Assembly: GCA_029203105.1 (NCBI GenBank)
Contig: CP119318.1
Span: 4,540,501-4,604,500, forward strand
Direction of reading: 5' to 3'
DNA from: Candidatus Kaistia colombiensis
Lineage (GTDB): Bacteria > Pseudomonadota > Alphaproteobacteria > Rhizobiales > Kaistiaceae
Length of the DNA: 64,000 nucleotides
Shown here: positions 7,994 through 16,944 of the stretch, in pieces
Position numbering within the stretch: position 1 is the first letter of the stretch
Layout of the letters: every line of letters begins with the position of its first letter
Position numbers and translations under genes: made by a program
Notes under the pieces: generated by a model
What the model was told of the DNA's origin: nothing
Database searches by the model: none
Seen by the model: the letters and a program-made list of their open reading frames with translations, nothing else

Positions 7994-10900
7994 TCACGAA
8001 CTGGCCGGCGGGTCGCCCCCCGAAGGCGGGGCCGCAGCTTCCGGCTTGGCAGCGTCCGTCTTCGCCGCCTCGCCTGCCGAGCCCTTCCTGCCTGTCGCCC
8101 ATTGCGTCAGCCACTCGACGATGGCGAACAGGTTCGGAATGATGAACAGGCCGATCGTCGAAGCCGCGAGCATGCCACCGACGATCGTCACGCCGACAGC
8201 CTGGCGCGCCCCGGCGCCGGCCCCCGTCGAAACCGCCAGCGGCAATACGCCGAAGATGAAGGCGAGCGCCGTCATCATGACGGCGCGGAAGCGCTGTTCG
8301 GCGCCGAGCCGCGCCGCATCGGCGATACTGTGTCCGGCTTCGTACTGCTCCTTGGCGAATTCGACGATCAGGATGGCGTTCTTCGACGCCAGCCCGATCA
8401 GGAGGACGATCGCGATCTGGGTGTAGAGGCTGTTCTGGATGCCGACGAGCGTCAGCGCCGCGGTCGCGCCGAAGGCAGCCGCGCCGAGCGACAGGATGAT
8501 CGAGATCGGCAGGGTCCAGCTCTCGTACTGGGCGACAAGGAACAGATAGGCGAACAGCAGCGCCAGACCGAAGATCACCGGTTCCTGCCCCGAGCTCGCC
8601 GTCTCCTGATAGGAGAGTCCCGACCATTCATAGGCATAGCCCGCCGGCAGCGTCTCCGCCGCGACCCGCTCGACCGCGGCGATTGCCTCGCCGGAGCTGC
8701 TGCCGGGCGCCGCCACGCCGTTGATCGGCGCCGCCGGCAGCAGATTGTAGCGCGGGATGACATAGGGCCCGAGGATGGTGGTGAGCGACACGACCGTGCG
8801 AAGCGGCACCATGTCGCCGTGGCTGTTGCGGACATAGATATTGAGGACGTCGTCCGGCTCGGCGCGAAACGAAGCATCGGCCTGGAGATTGACCTGATAG
8901 ACGCGGCCCTGATGCATGAAGTCGTTGACGTAGAGCGGGCCGAAGCTGGCACCGAGCGTCGTGTAGATCGCATCGACGCTGAGGCCGAGCGCCTCGGCGC
9001 GCGTCCGGTCGACATTGATATAGATCTGCGGCACATCGGGGTTGAACGTGGTCGAGAGGCCGCCGATCGCCGGCTCCTTGTTCGCCGCGCTGATCAGCGA
9101 GCGCGCCACCTGGGCGATCTCGGCCGGCGGCTGGCCGCGCAGGGCCTGCAGGCGGAGATCGAGACCGCCGACGGTACCAATGCCGGGAATGGCCGGCGGC
9201 GCGAAGATCGAGACATTGGCGCCCGGTATGGTCGAGAACCGCGCCCGCAGCTTGCTGAGCAGGGCCCCGATCTGCAGCGCCGGCGTCGTCCGCTGGCTCC
9301 AGGGCTCGAGCGCGGCAAGCGCGAAGCCGCCATTCGGCAATTGCGTCCCCTGCAGAATGCTGAAGCCGGCGACCGATATGACATTCGCAACGCCGTCCGC
9401 TTCCGCGAGGATCCCCTCGATCTCCGTCATGATTTCGCGGGTTCGGTTCAGCGAGGCGGCGTTGGGCAACTGGATGTCGAGGAACAAGGCGCCCTGGTCC
9501 TCGTCCGGCAGGAAGGTCGACGGCAGCTTGACGAACATGGCGGCCGCGCCGGCGAAGAGCGCCACCACGATCAGGATCGGGATGATTGCGTGGTGGACGA
9601 GAAAGGCCACCAGATGGCCATAGGCCGCGCGGGTCGCATCGAGGAAGCGGGCGAACCAGCCGAGCGGTCCGCGCCGGTAGCCGGCATGCACCGGCTTGAG
9701 CAGCACGACACTGAGCGCCGGGCTCAGCGTGAGGGCGACGATGGCCGACACCACCAGCGCCGACGATATGGTCACGGCGAACTGGCGATAGAGCTGGCCG
9801 TTGATGCCCGGCAGGAAGCCGGTCGGCGACACGACGGCGAGCAGCACGAAGGTCGTCGCGATGATCGGCCCCGTGATCTGCCCCACCGCCATCCGGGTCG
9901 CGGCGGCGGTGTCGAGGTCGGGATGCTGTTCCATCACGTGCTGGACGTTCTCGACGACGAGGATGGCGTCGTCGACGACGAGGCCGATCGCCAGGATCAG
10001 GGCGAGAAGCGAGATGGTATTGGCTGAATAGCCAAGGGCATACAGCACCGCCATCGCACCGAGCAGCGACACCGGAATCGCCGTCGCCGAGATCACGGTG
10101 GCGCGCCAGTCCTGCAGGAAGACGAAGGTGATGACGAGGACGATGATGAACGCCTCGAACAGGATCTGCATGATCGACGCGATGCTGGCGCGCACGAACT
10201 GGGTGGCGTCATAGACGACCTTGTAGTCGAGCCCGGAGGGGAAGGTCGGGCGCAGCCGCTCCAGTGCCGCCTTGATGGCATTGGCCGTGTTGATCGCGTT
10301 GGCGCCCGGCGCTTGCGAGATCGTCAGCATCGCGGTCGGCGAACCATCGAGCTGAGAGTTGGTGGAATAGCTCTGCGCGCCGAGTTCGATGCGGGCGACA
10401 TCGCTCAGGCGAACGATGGCGCCATCCGCGCCGGTGCGCAGCACGATGTTGGCGAACTGCTCGGCCGTCTCGAGCCGGCCTTGCGCCACCAGGGTGTATT
10501 CGATCTCGGTCCCCGGCGGGGCCGGCTGGCCACCCACCTGTCCGAGCGAGGCCTGGATATTCTGGGCCCGGATCGCCGCGGAGATATCTTGCGGCGTCAG
10601 GCCGAGCGCCAGCATTCGAGCCGGGTTCGTCCAGATCCGTATCGAATACTCGGTGGAGCCGACGACCGACGCCTCGCCGACGCCGGGCACGCGCACCAGC
10701 GCGTCGACGACAGCGGTAGCGACGTAATTGTTGATCTCGAGCGGCGAAACCTTGCCGTCCGGCGAATAGAAACCGAGCGCGAGGACGAAATCGGGCGAGC
10801 GCGCCGAGACGCTGACGCCCTGTGCCTGCACTTCGGACGGCAGCTTGGAAATCGCCAGTTGCGCGCGGTTCTGGACATTGACCTGCGCGATATCGGGATT

Positions 10901-11197
10901 GGTGCCAATCTCGAAGGTGACGGACAGCGAATACCGGCCGGCGTTGGAACTGGTCGACGACATGTACATCATGTTGTCTACGCCATTGATCGCCGTCTCC
11001 AGCGGCCCGCCCACGACGGCGGCGATGACCTCGGCGCTTGCGCCGGGATAGGTGGCCGACAGATTGATGGTCGGCGGCGAGATGTTGGGATATTGCTGAA
11101 CGGGGAGGAAGTAGATCGAGATCAGGCCCGCGATCGCGATGACGATCGAGATCACCATGGCGAAGCGGGGTCGGGAGATGAACAGGCCCGAGATCAT
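7994..11197 (-). CDS. RND efflux transporter, inner-membrane pump (HAE1/AcrB type)
   Basis: 1067 residues, full length for a hydrophobe/amphiphile RND pump. N-terminus MISGLFISRPRFAMVISIV, periplasmic porter repeats containing NPDIAQVNVQNR, the proton-relay pair in GLVVDDAILVVENV (Asp-Asp, helix 4) and the lysine in GLASKNAILIVEFA (helix 10) are all present. It exports lipophilic compounds using the proton gradient, in complex with the adaptor encoded just upstream (ATGA overlap at 11194-11197). No outer-membrane channel gene adjoins it; the one at 55.4 kb or another chromosomal TolC-like protein could serve. No local regulator gene is seen. It converges with the flavoprotein gene across 20 bp. 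Confidence 0.95.
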   Translation of the reverse strand: MISGLFISRPRFAMVISIVIAIAGLISIYFLPVQQYPNISPPTINLSATYPGASAEVIAAVVGGPLETAINGVDNMMYMSSTSSNAGRYSLSVTFEIGTNPDIAQVNVQNRAQLAISKLPSEVQAQGVSVSARSPDFVLALGFYSPDGKVSPLEINNYVATAVVDALVRVPGVGEASVVGSTEYSIRIWTNPARMLALGLTPQDISAAIRAQNIQASLGQVGGQPAPPGTEIEYTLVAQGRLETAEQFANIVLRTGADGAIVRLSDVARIELGAQSYSTNSQLDGSPTAMLTISQAPGANAINTANAIKAALERLRPTFPSGLDYKVVYDATQFVRASIASIMQILFEAFIIVLVITFVFLQDWRATVISATAIPVSLLGAMAVLYALGYSANTISLLALILAIGLVVDDAILVVENVQHVMEQHPDLDTAAATRMAVGQITGPIIATTFVLLAVVSPTGFLPGINGQLYRQFAVTISSALVVSAIVALTLSPALSVVLLKPVHAGYRRGPLGWFARFLDATRAAYGHLVAFLVHHAIIPILIVVALFAGAAAMFVKLPSTFLPDEDQGALFLDIQLPNAASLNRTREIMTEIEGILAEADGVANVISVAGFSILQGTQLPNGGFALAALEPWSQRTTPALQIGALLSKLRARFSTIPGANVSIFAPPAIPGIGTVGGLDLRLQALRGQPPAEIAQVARSLISAANKEPAIGGLSTTFNPDVPQIYINVDRTRAEALGLSVDAIYTTLGASFGPLYVNDFMHQGRVYQVNLQADASFRAEPDDVLNIYVRNSHGDMVPLRTVVSLTTILGPYVIPRYNLLPAAPINGVAAPGSSSGEAIAAVERVAAETLPAGYAYEWSGLSYQETASSGQEPVIFGLALLFAYLFLVAQYESWTLPISIILSLGAAAFGATAALTLVGIQNSLYTQIAIVLLIGLASKNAILIVEFAKEQYEAGHSIADAARLGAEQRFRAVMMTALAFIFGVLPLAVSTGAGAGARQAVGVTIVGGMLAASTIGLFIIPNLFAIVEWLTQWATGRKGSAGEAAKTDAAKPEAAAPPSGGDPPASS

Positions 11198-12333
11198 GGA
11201 GCGTCACCGGTCGGCAACGCCTCCGTCGGCTGGACCTTGATGCCATCCCGCAAGCGCTGCACGCCCTGCACGACAACCTCGTCGCCGCCGCTCAAACCCT
11301 TGGTGACCGCCCATCCGGTGGCGACCCGCGTGCCAAGTTCGACCCTTCGCATCGACACCGTATTGTCGGCACCGAGGACATAGACATAGGGACCCTCCCG
11401 GTCCCGCAGCACGGCGGTCTGCGGCACCACCGGCAATCGCGGCGCATCCTGTTCGCGCACGATCAGCGTGACGAACTGGCCGGGCACCAGAATACGATCG
11501 GGGTTGTCGAAGATCGCCCGCGCGGTCGCCGTTCCGGTCTGCGGGTTTACCTCGCTGTCGACATATTCGATTCTGCCGGTGCCCTTGAACATCGTGCCAT
11601 TGGCGAGCCGGAGCGACAGATCGAGCTTTGGCGGCGACGCGCCATGGCTCTCCTGCTGGCGGAACGTGATCAGGGTGCTCTCGGCCAGCGCGAACGCGAC
11701 GCGGAGCGGATCGAGGCGAACGATGCGCGCCAGTGGCCCCGAACTCGCGTTGATCAGGCTGCCAACCGAGAAGTTGGACTTGCTGATGACGCCGGAGATG
11801 GGCGCCTTGATGTTGGTATAGGACACGTTGAGCTGGGCCAGGTCGACCGCGGCCTGCGCGGCGGTGACATTCGCTCTGGCGATGTCGTAGTTCTCCGTCG
11901 CCGTGTCCATCGCCGCTTGCGAGATGGTCCGGCTGGCAAAGAGCTCCTTGGTACGCTGATAGGCCTGTTGCGCCGAGGTAAGGGCGGCCTGCGTGCGCGC
12001 GAGTTCGGCCTGGGCGGATGCGAGCTGGGCCTGAAACTGATCCGGCTCGATCTCGAACAGCGAATCATGGGCCTGGACCTGCTGTCCCGGCTGAAAATCG
12101 ATGGCCCGGAGAAAGCCCTCGACCCGGGCCCGGATGTCGACCGAGTCGATGGCCTCGACCCGGCCGGTGAAATCTTCCGGCTTGCTGATTTCCTCGACCT
12201 GGATCCGCGCGACCACGACGGCCGGCTCCATTGACGGGGCCGGCGCCTGAGCCTGCGCGAACGCACCCAGGCCGAAGAGCAGGCACATGAGCGAGGCAGC
12301 CATCGTTCGCAGCTCAGAGGAGAGTCCGGCCAT
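11194..12333 (-). CDS. RND efflux periplasmic adaptor (membrane fusion protein)
   Basis: 379 residues. The chosen ATG at 12333 has a GAGGGA ribosome site 7 bp upstream; a further in-frame ATG at 12360 has none. The N-terminus gives a signal peptide ending in ALA-like FAQA. After it come a lipoyl half (residues about 45-75), an alpha-hairpin rich in Ala/Gln with the pattern AQLASAQAELARTQAALTSA, the second lipoyl half YTNIKAPISGVI, and a beta-barrel ending in VVPQTAVLRDREGPYVYVLG. This is the AcrA/MexE class, linking pump to outer-membrane channel. First gene of the two-gene pump operon. Confidence 0.93.
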   Translation of the reverse strand: MAGLSSELRTMAASLMCLLFGLGAFAQAQAPAPSMEPAVVVARIQVEEISKPEDFTGRVEAIDSVDIRARVEGFLRAIDFQPGQQVQAHDSLFEIEPDQFQAQLASAQAELARTQAALTSAQQAYQRTKELFASRTISQAAMDTATENYDIARANVTAAQAAVDLAQLNVSYTNIKAPISGVISKSNFSVGSLINASSGPLARIVRLDPLRVAFALAESTLITFRQQESHGASPPKLDLSLRLANGTMFKGTGRIEYVDSEVNPQTGTATARAIFDNPDRILVPGQFVTLIVREQDAPRLPVVPQTAVLRDREGPYVYVLGADNTVSMRRVELGTRVATGWAVTKGLSGGDEVVVQGVQRLRDGIKVQPTEALPTGDAP

Positions 12334-12451
12334 GCAGCGTTCCCTCAGTGCCGTGAGCACGTCCTTGCCGAGTAAGGACCGCGCTCGCAGGTTCGGTCAA
12401 GGAACAAGTTCGATGCTATACGTTCCGGGCTAGCCTGAAAGGCAGCCCATC

Positions 12452-12466
12452 CTGGCACGTTGCCAG
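12452..12466. promoter_or_regulatory. short inverted repeat upstream of the RND operon
   Basis: CTGGCA-CGT-TGCCAG at 12452-12466, about 120 bp upstream of the adaptor start in the 226-bp gap behind the HAD phosphatase gene. It could be an operator for the efflux operon or the end of the phosphatase transcript. There is no adjacent regulator to support either reading. Confidence 0.25.
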
Positions 12467-12559
12467 ATCAAGAAGATGTGAAGTTTCCGCGCGATATGGA
12501 TCGGCGAGCAGGATTGGTCCGCCGATCCGGATGATCATCTTGTGGTGACGGAGCGCGGG

Positions 12560-13258
12560 TCAGGCGGACCCGGCGGCAGACCGGGTCGACCGGTGGCGGC
12601 GCAGGCTCAGCCGGCCGTCGGCGCTCGCCAGGGCATCGAGGCCGACATAGCTGTCGACGGCGGGATGCACCGTCGCCACCGGCGCCGTATGGGTCGCCTG
12701 GATGACCAGCACGCTGGCGCCGGCGCGCTCGCCCGCCTCGATGCCGGCCGGCGCATCCTCGAACACCAGGCAGTCCGACGCCGCGACACCGAGCCGGCTG
12801 GCGGCGAGCAGGTAGCAATCCGGCTCCGGCTTGCCAATCGTCACATCGTCGGCGGTGACGAACACGGCCGGCGGCGTCAGCCCGGCCGCTTCCAGCCGGC
12901 GGATGGCGAGCGATCGCGGCGCCGAGGTGACGACGGCCCAGCGATCCGGTGGCAGCGAAGCGAGAAACGAAGCGGCGCCGCCAATTTCCCGCACGCCGTC
13001 GACGTCTTCGATTTCGGCCTGCAGGATCGCCTCGGCCTCGGCCTCTGCGTCAACGCCGGGCAGGCCGAGCTGCCGCACCGTGTCGATGGCGCGCTTGCCA
13101 TGCAGCGTCGGCAGGAAGGCGGCGACGTCGAGGCCGTGCCGGCGGGCCCAATCCGACCAAACGCGTTCGGCCGCCTCGATCGAGGTCAGCAACGTTCCAT
13201 CCATATCGAACAGGAACGCGGCAAAGGATCGTCCGCCGAACAGCGCGTCAGTCGTCAT
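12560..13258 (-). CDS. HAD family hydrolase (sugar-phosphatase/beta-phosphoglucomutase-like)
   Basis: 232 residues. The start ATG at 13258 has an AAGAGGG ribosome site. HAD motif I is FDMDGTLLTS (Asp18 nucleophile, Asp20 acid/base), motif II VTSAPRS, motif III Lys in IGKPEPD, motif IV FEDAPAGI. A cap domain sits between motifs I and II (about residues 28-90), so this is subclass IA. The proteins nearest in motif pattern dephosphorylate small sugar or polyol phosphates. The Arg-rich C-terminal 20 residues look like an appended tail. It precedes the RND adaptor by 226 bp on the same strand but is probably a separate transcript. Confidence 0.88.
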   Translation of the reverse strand: MTTDALFGGRSFAAFLFDMDGTLLTSIEAAERVWSDWARRHGLDVAAFLPTLHGKRAIDTVRQLGLPGVDAEAEAEAILQAEIEDVDGVREIGGAASFLASLPPDRWAVVTSAPRSLAIRRLEAAGLTPPAVFVTADDVTIGKPEPDCYLLAASRLGVAASDCLVFEDAPAGIEAGERAGASVLVIQATHTAPVATVHPAVDSYVGLDALASADGRLSLRRHRSTRSAAGSA

Positions 13259-13609
13259 CGAAACCCTCTTGAGAAAGCGGATCGGCACGGCCGGGCGCGG
13301 CACCGAAAATCGTCGTAGGGACCCTTACCCGCGCCGCATGCCGCTGTCAGCCCCGCTGGCGGAAATTGGCTTTCCGCCAGCCCGCGCGATGACGCAATCC
13401 GGGCCCGTCGCGCTCCAGGTCTTCGCCCCTCGGGATGTTGTGAAAGCCCCGGATTCACCTTCCGTCAGGGAAGCCATCCGGTGGGAAATGGGATATGAAT
13501 CAGCCTGCCGACGGTGCCGGGATCGCATTCCAGCCATTCGCCAGGAGGCGTGACGGTGCGCCAAGCGGTTCGCGTTCTCAGGGCGCGCAGTCCAGACTCG
13601 GAGGAATGC
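13259..13609. other. 351-bp divergent intergenic region with a perfect hairpin
   Basis: No gene is supported. The region separates the leftward phosphatase from the rightward DUF3302 gene and so must hold both promoters, though no clear promoter boxes stand out. It contains an 11-bp perfect stem, GCTGGCGGAAA (13355-13365) with TTTCCGCCAGC (13371-13381) around a 5-nt loop. A GGAGGAATGC ribosome site precedes the DUF3302 start. Confidence 0.45.
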
Positions 13610-14194
13610 ATGTCGTCGTACCCGACTCACCCGGCAGCACCGCACATCCTGCCGGTGTTCATCACCGAGCCCGGCCAGCCGGACTATTTCCTGATTGGCT
13701 CGGCGATCTTCCTGATCATGCTCCTGTTCGGACTCGGCACGCTCTACTTCCGGCTGCACGCGCTGCCGGAGCACATCGCCCATGGCAAGGCCGGGAAGCT
13801 GCAATTCGAGCTGGTGGCGGTGCTGGCGCTGCTGGGGCTTTTCACCCACAATACCTCGTTCTGGATTGCGGCGCTGTTGCTGGCGCTGGTGCCGGTCCCG
13901 GATCTCTACGCGCCGTTCGCCGGCATGGCGAGTTCGCTCGCCCATATCGCCGGCTGGCGCCACAGGCGCCCGCCGCCCGACGCATCGCCGCCGCCATCAT
14001 CGCAGCACGGCGCCGTATCGGCCGAGCCGGCAATCGCACCGGAGCCGACGCCGCTGGAGCCGATGGCGCCCGACGTCGCCGCGCCGTCAACGGCTATGGA
14101 CGCCGCAATCGCAGCCGCCGAAACGGAAATCCCTCCGGCAACCTCGACCGAAGCGGGCAACAAGGATCGTCCGGGTAAAGGACACAAAGCATGA
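13610..14194 (+). CDS. DUF3302 inner-membrane protein (YiaW/YibI-like)
   Basis: 194 residues. Two predicted membrane helices (about 22-42 and 62-92) flank a short cytoplasmic loop with the LHALPEHIAHGKAG segment that matches the LHDIPYLIAKKR region of E. coli YiaW in position. The last 90 residues are a Pro/Ala-rich, low-complexity tail not found in the E. coli protein. Start chosen at 13610, preceded by CGGAGGAATGC. Its stop overlaps the next ATG (ATGA). In enterobacteria the same pair, YiaW with YiaV, forms a small conserved membrane module of unknown substrate; the pairing here supports the family call. The tail may be cytoplasmic or periplasmic. Confidence 0.75.
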   Translation: MSSYPTHPAAPHILPVFITEPGQPDYFLIGSAIFLIMLLFGLGTLYFRLHALPEHIAHGKAGKLQFELVAVLALLGLFTHNTSFWIAALLLALVPVPDLYAPFAGMASSLAHIAGWRHRRPPPDASPPPSSQHGAVSAEPAIAPEPTPLEPMAPDVAAPSTAMDAAIAAAETEIPPATSTEAGNKDRPGKGHKA

Positions 14195-15426
14195 TCGAGC
14201 TGCTACTCTGCTCGCTGGTCACGATCCTTCCCGATTTTCTCTACCGCCGCTTCGTTCAGGACAAGCGGCTCGGCAGGGAAATCACGCTCTATTCGATCTG
14301 GTACGAGCTCCGGTACGGCATCACCGCCTGCCTCTTCCTGACCATCGCCCTGTTCACGATGATCCTCTACTTTCACCCCTCGGCGACGAATGCCGTCTCG
14401 TTCTATCGGACGGTTCCGATCCTGCCCGAAGGTTCCGGCCGGGTAGAAAAGGTGCTCGTCACGGTCCAGGACAACGTCAAGGCGGGCGAGCCGATCTTCC
14501 TGCTCGACAGCACCAAGCAGGCGGCGGCGCTGGAAACGGCGCAACGCCGGCTCGCCGAGGTCGATGCGGCCATCACGCTGGCCAAGTCCCAGCTGGTGGT
14601 TTCGGACGCGCAGATCCAGGAAGCGCAGAGCGCCTACCAGCAGGCCCTCGACGAACTGGAGACGAAAACGACGCTGCTGGCGCGCGGCTCCCCCTCGGTG
14701 GCGCCGCGCGAGGTCGAGCGATTGCAGAACATCGCCAATGGCCGCCAGGCGAGTGTCGCCGCGTCCATCGCCACCAAGCAGACGACCGAGACGCAGATTG
14801 CCACGGTTCTGCCCGCCCAGCAGGCCAGCGCCGCGGCCCAGATCGCCGAGGCCCAGGTCGACCTGGACAAGACGACGGTTCGGGCCGGGATCGACGGCAG
14901 GCTGGAACAGTTCACGCTCCGCAAGGGCGACGTCGTCAACCCGCTGATGCGCCCGGCCGGCGTGCTGATCCCTTCGGAAGCCGGGCAATGGGGCCTGATC
15001 GCCGGCTTCAACCAGTTGGAGGCCCAGGTCATCCGGCGCGGCCTGCTGGCGGAAGCCTCCTGCGTCTCCAACCCGTTGAGGATCATTCCGATGGTGGTGT
15101 CGAACGTCCAAGGCCTGATCGCCGCCGGCCAATTGCGGGCATCGGACCAGTTGGTCGACGTGCAGCAGGTGGCGCAGCCCGGGACGATCACGGCCTATCT
15201 CGAGCCGCTCTATCCGAACGGCTTCGAGGATGTTCCCCCCGGCAGCACCTGCCTGGTCAACGCCTACACCGACAACCACGACCGCCTGGCCGAGAAGGAT
15301 GTCGGCACGTTCGAATCGATCGCCCTGCATGTCGTCGACACGGTCGGCGTGGTCCATGCGATCGTGCTGCGGATCCAGGCACTGCTGCTGCCCTTCCAGA
15401 CGCTGGTATTCTCCGGCGGCCATTGA
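14191..15426 (+). CDS. HlyD-family membrane fusion protein (YiaV/YibH-like)
   Basis: 411 residues. A cytoplasmic or membrane-proximal N-terminus, a membrane helix (about 47-67), then a split lipoyl domain (VLVTVQDNVKAGEPIFLLD), a long Ala/Gln-rich coiled coil, the second lipoyl half ending in TTVRAGIDGRLEQF, and a beta-barrel. The C-terminus (YTDNHDRLAEKDVGTFESI and following) lines up with the YSDHF...VLLRM ending of E. coli YiaV. No ABC or MFS partner is adjacent; the partner seems to be the DUF3302 protein encoded just upstream with ATGA overlap. Proposed role: envelope transport adaptor, substrate unknown. Confidence 0.85.
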   Translation: MIELLLCSLVTILPDFLYRRFVQDKRLGREITLYSIWYELRYGITACLFLTIALFTMILYFHPSATNAVSFYRTVPILPEGSGRVEKVLVTVQDNVKAGEPIFLLDSTKQAAALETAQRRLAEVDAAITLAKSQLVVSDAQIQEAQSAYQQALDELETKTTLLARGSPSVAPREVERLQNIANGRQASVAASIATKQTTETQIATVLPAQQASAAAQIAEAQVDLDKTTVRAGIDGRLEQFTLRKGDVVNPLMRPAGVLIPSEAGQWGLIAGFNQLEAQVIRRGLLAEASCVSNPLRIIPMVVSNVQGLIAAGQLRASDQLVDVQQVAQPGTITAYLEPLYPNGFEDVPPGSTCLVNAYTDNHDRLAEKDVGTFESIALHVVDTVGVVHAIVLRIQALLLPFQTLVFSGGH

Positions 15427-15444
15427 AGCGAAAGCATCCATCCG

Positions 15445-15479
15445 ATCGGCGGCGACCCGGCCACCGTGCCGCCGCCGAT
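15445..15479 (+). terminator. possible terminator after the HlyD-like gene
   Basis: ATCGGCGGCG (15445-15454) pairs with CGCCGCCGAT (15470-15479) over 10 bp around a 15-nt loop, 19 bp after the HlyD stop. No T-run follows, so intrinsic termination is uncertain. Confidence 0.35.
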
Positions 15480-15547
15480 TGACCGCACCCCGCCCGGCCG
15501 GATAACCAAGGTTGCATGACTTTGGCATGAGCAGGGAAAGACTTCGC

Positions 15548-16105
15548 ATGACTGGCAATACTTGGCAGGCAGATCCGCTCACCTGGGGAACGGGGCCGCG
15601 CGTGCTGGAGGTTTTTCTCGAGCCGACCTGCCCCTATTCGATGCGGGCCTTCGGCAAGCTCGACGCCCTGCTCGATCAGGCCGGCGCCGACCGGATCACC
15701 GTCAAGATCCGCCTGCATTCGCAGCCCTGGCACCTCTATTCCGGGGTGATCACCCGCGCCATCGTGGCGGCATCGACGCTCGCCGGCGGCAAGGAAACGG
15801 CCAGGAGGGTGATGGCCGCCATTGGCGCGCATCGCGAGGAATTCGAGTTCGACCATCATTGCGGCGGCCCGAACCTGGATACGACGCCGAACCAGATCCT
15901 GGAGCGGATCGAGGCCTATAGCGGCGTCGCCCTCAAGTCGGCCTTCGCCATTCCCGACCTCGACCGCGAGGTCAAGTGGCACTGCAAATATGCCCGCCAG
16001 AACGGCATCCACGTCTCGCCGACCTTCATGATCGACGGGCTGGTGCAGCCGGACATGAGCAGCGGCGACGAGGTATCGGTCTGGGTGCGGAAGCTGCTCG
16101 GCTGA
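15548..16105 (+). CDS. DsbA-like thioredoxin-fold protein with CPYS motif
   Basis: 185 residues from ATG 15548, preceded by AGGGAAAG; longer starts at 15512 are possible but add no recognisable sequence. The fold shows at FLEPTCPYSM (Cys28-Pro-Tyr-Ser31) on the first strand-helix, and at HVSPTFMIDG with the cis-Pro loop near the C-terminus. One catalytic cysteine is replaced by serine (CxxS), so it is more likely a thiol reductase or glutathione-dependent enzyme than a disulfide oxidase. No signal peptide is seen, so it is probably cytoplasmic. It stands alone between two hairpins. Confidence 0.75.
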   Translation: MTGNTWQADPLTWGTGPRVLEVFLEPTCPYSMRAFGKLDALLDQAGADRITVKIRLHSQPWHLYSGVITRAIVAASTLAGGKETARRVMAAIGAHREEFEFDHHCGGPNLDTTPNQILERIEAYSGVALKSAFAIPDLDREVKWHCKYARQNGIHVSPTFMIDGLVQPDMSSGDEVSVWVRKLLG

Positions 16106-16135
16106 CGCGAAGCCGCGCTGCCGTTCGGACGGAAA

Positions 16136-16164
16136 TCGAGCGAAGCGGGCGCCGCTTCGCTCGA
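16136..16164. terminator. bidirectional terminator between convergent genes
   Basis: TCGAGCGAAGC (16136-16146) and GCTTCGCTCGA (16154-16164) form a perfect 11-bp stem with a 7-nt loop GGGCGCC. It lies between the stops of the DsbA-like gene (16105, plus) and the SDR gene (16173, minus), the expected place for a shared terminator. Confidence 0.6.
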
Positions 16165-16172
16165 ACGCGCCC

Positions 16173-16910
16173 CTAGTAGACCTGTGCCGTGGGCCGGAAC
16201 AGGATCTCGTTGATGTCGACGTCGTCGGGCTGGCTCATCGCGAACAGCACCGCCCGACCGAAGGAATCGGCGGGGATCGCCATCTCATAGGTTTTGTCCA
16301 TCCCGGCCTTCACCAGCGGATCGGTGATGGTATGGGTCAGCTCGGTCGCCACGGCGCCGGGCGAGATGATGGTCGTGCGGATATTGTAGGGCTTCACCTC
16401 CTGGCGCAGCCCCTCGGAAATCACCCGCACGGCATGCTTGGTGGCGGAATAGACGGCGCCGCCCGGACCGACCTTGTGCCCGGCGACCGACGCCACGTTG
16501 ATGATGTGACCGCTCTTCTGCGCCTGCATGTACGGCAGCGCCGCCGCGATGCCGTAGAGCACGCCCTTGATGTTGACGTCGATCATGCGATCCCATTCGT
16601 CGATCTTCAGGCGCTCGAGCAGCGAGCTCGGCATCAGGCCGGCATTGTTGATGATGACGTCGATCCGGCCATGCGCCGCCACCGCGTGATCGACCAGGCG
16701 CTTGACCTGGTCGCGGTCGGTGATGTCGGTCTCCAGCACGGACTTCTCGCCGATGCCGAGTTCGCTGGCGAGCGCCCGCAGCCGGTCGAGGCGTCGCGCC
16801 CCGAGCATCAGCTTCGCGCCATGGCTGGCGAGCTGCCGGGCGGCAGCCTCGCCGAGACCGCTGCTGGCACCGGTGATCACGACGACCTTGTTCGCAATGT
16901 TCTGGGTCAT
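16173..16910 (-). CDS. short-chain dehydrogenase/reductase (SDR)
   Basis: 245 residues, classical SDR. Cofactor motif TGASSGLG near the N-terminus, NNAG in the middle, catalytic Ser and YSATK. The basic LGARRLDR after the second strand suggests NADP preference. The C-terminal ADSFGRAVLFAMSQPDDVDINEILFRP pattern is common in SDRs annotated as oxidoreductases of unknown substrate. It lies 34 bp downstream of the cupin gene on the same strand, so the two are likely one transcript. No operator of the GntR regulon is near. Confidence 0.88.
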   Translation of the reverse strand: MTQNIANKVVVITGASSGLGEAAARQLASHGAKLMLGARRLDRLRALASELGIGEKSVLETDITDRDQVKRLVDHAVAAHGRIDVIINNAGLMPSSLLERLKIDEWDRMIDVNIKGVLYGIAAALPYMQAQKSGHIINVASVAGHKVGPGGAVYSATKHAVRVISEGLRQEVKPYNIRTTIISPGAVATELTHTITDPLVKAGMDKTYEMAIPADSFGRAVLFAMSQPDDVDINEILFRPTAQVY

Positions 16911-16944
16911 GGCGTTCCTCTTGCGCGAAGGGCGTTTCGCGGCG

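Noticed and set aside
7622..10027. 801-codon open frame on the plus strand
   Set aside because: It lies antisense to the RND pump, is dominated by Arg, Asp, Gly and Ala, and has no family motif. In GC-rich DNA the strand opposite a real gene is often open.
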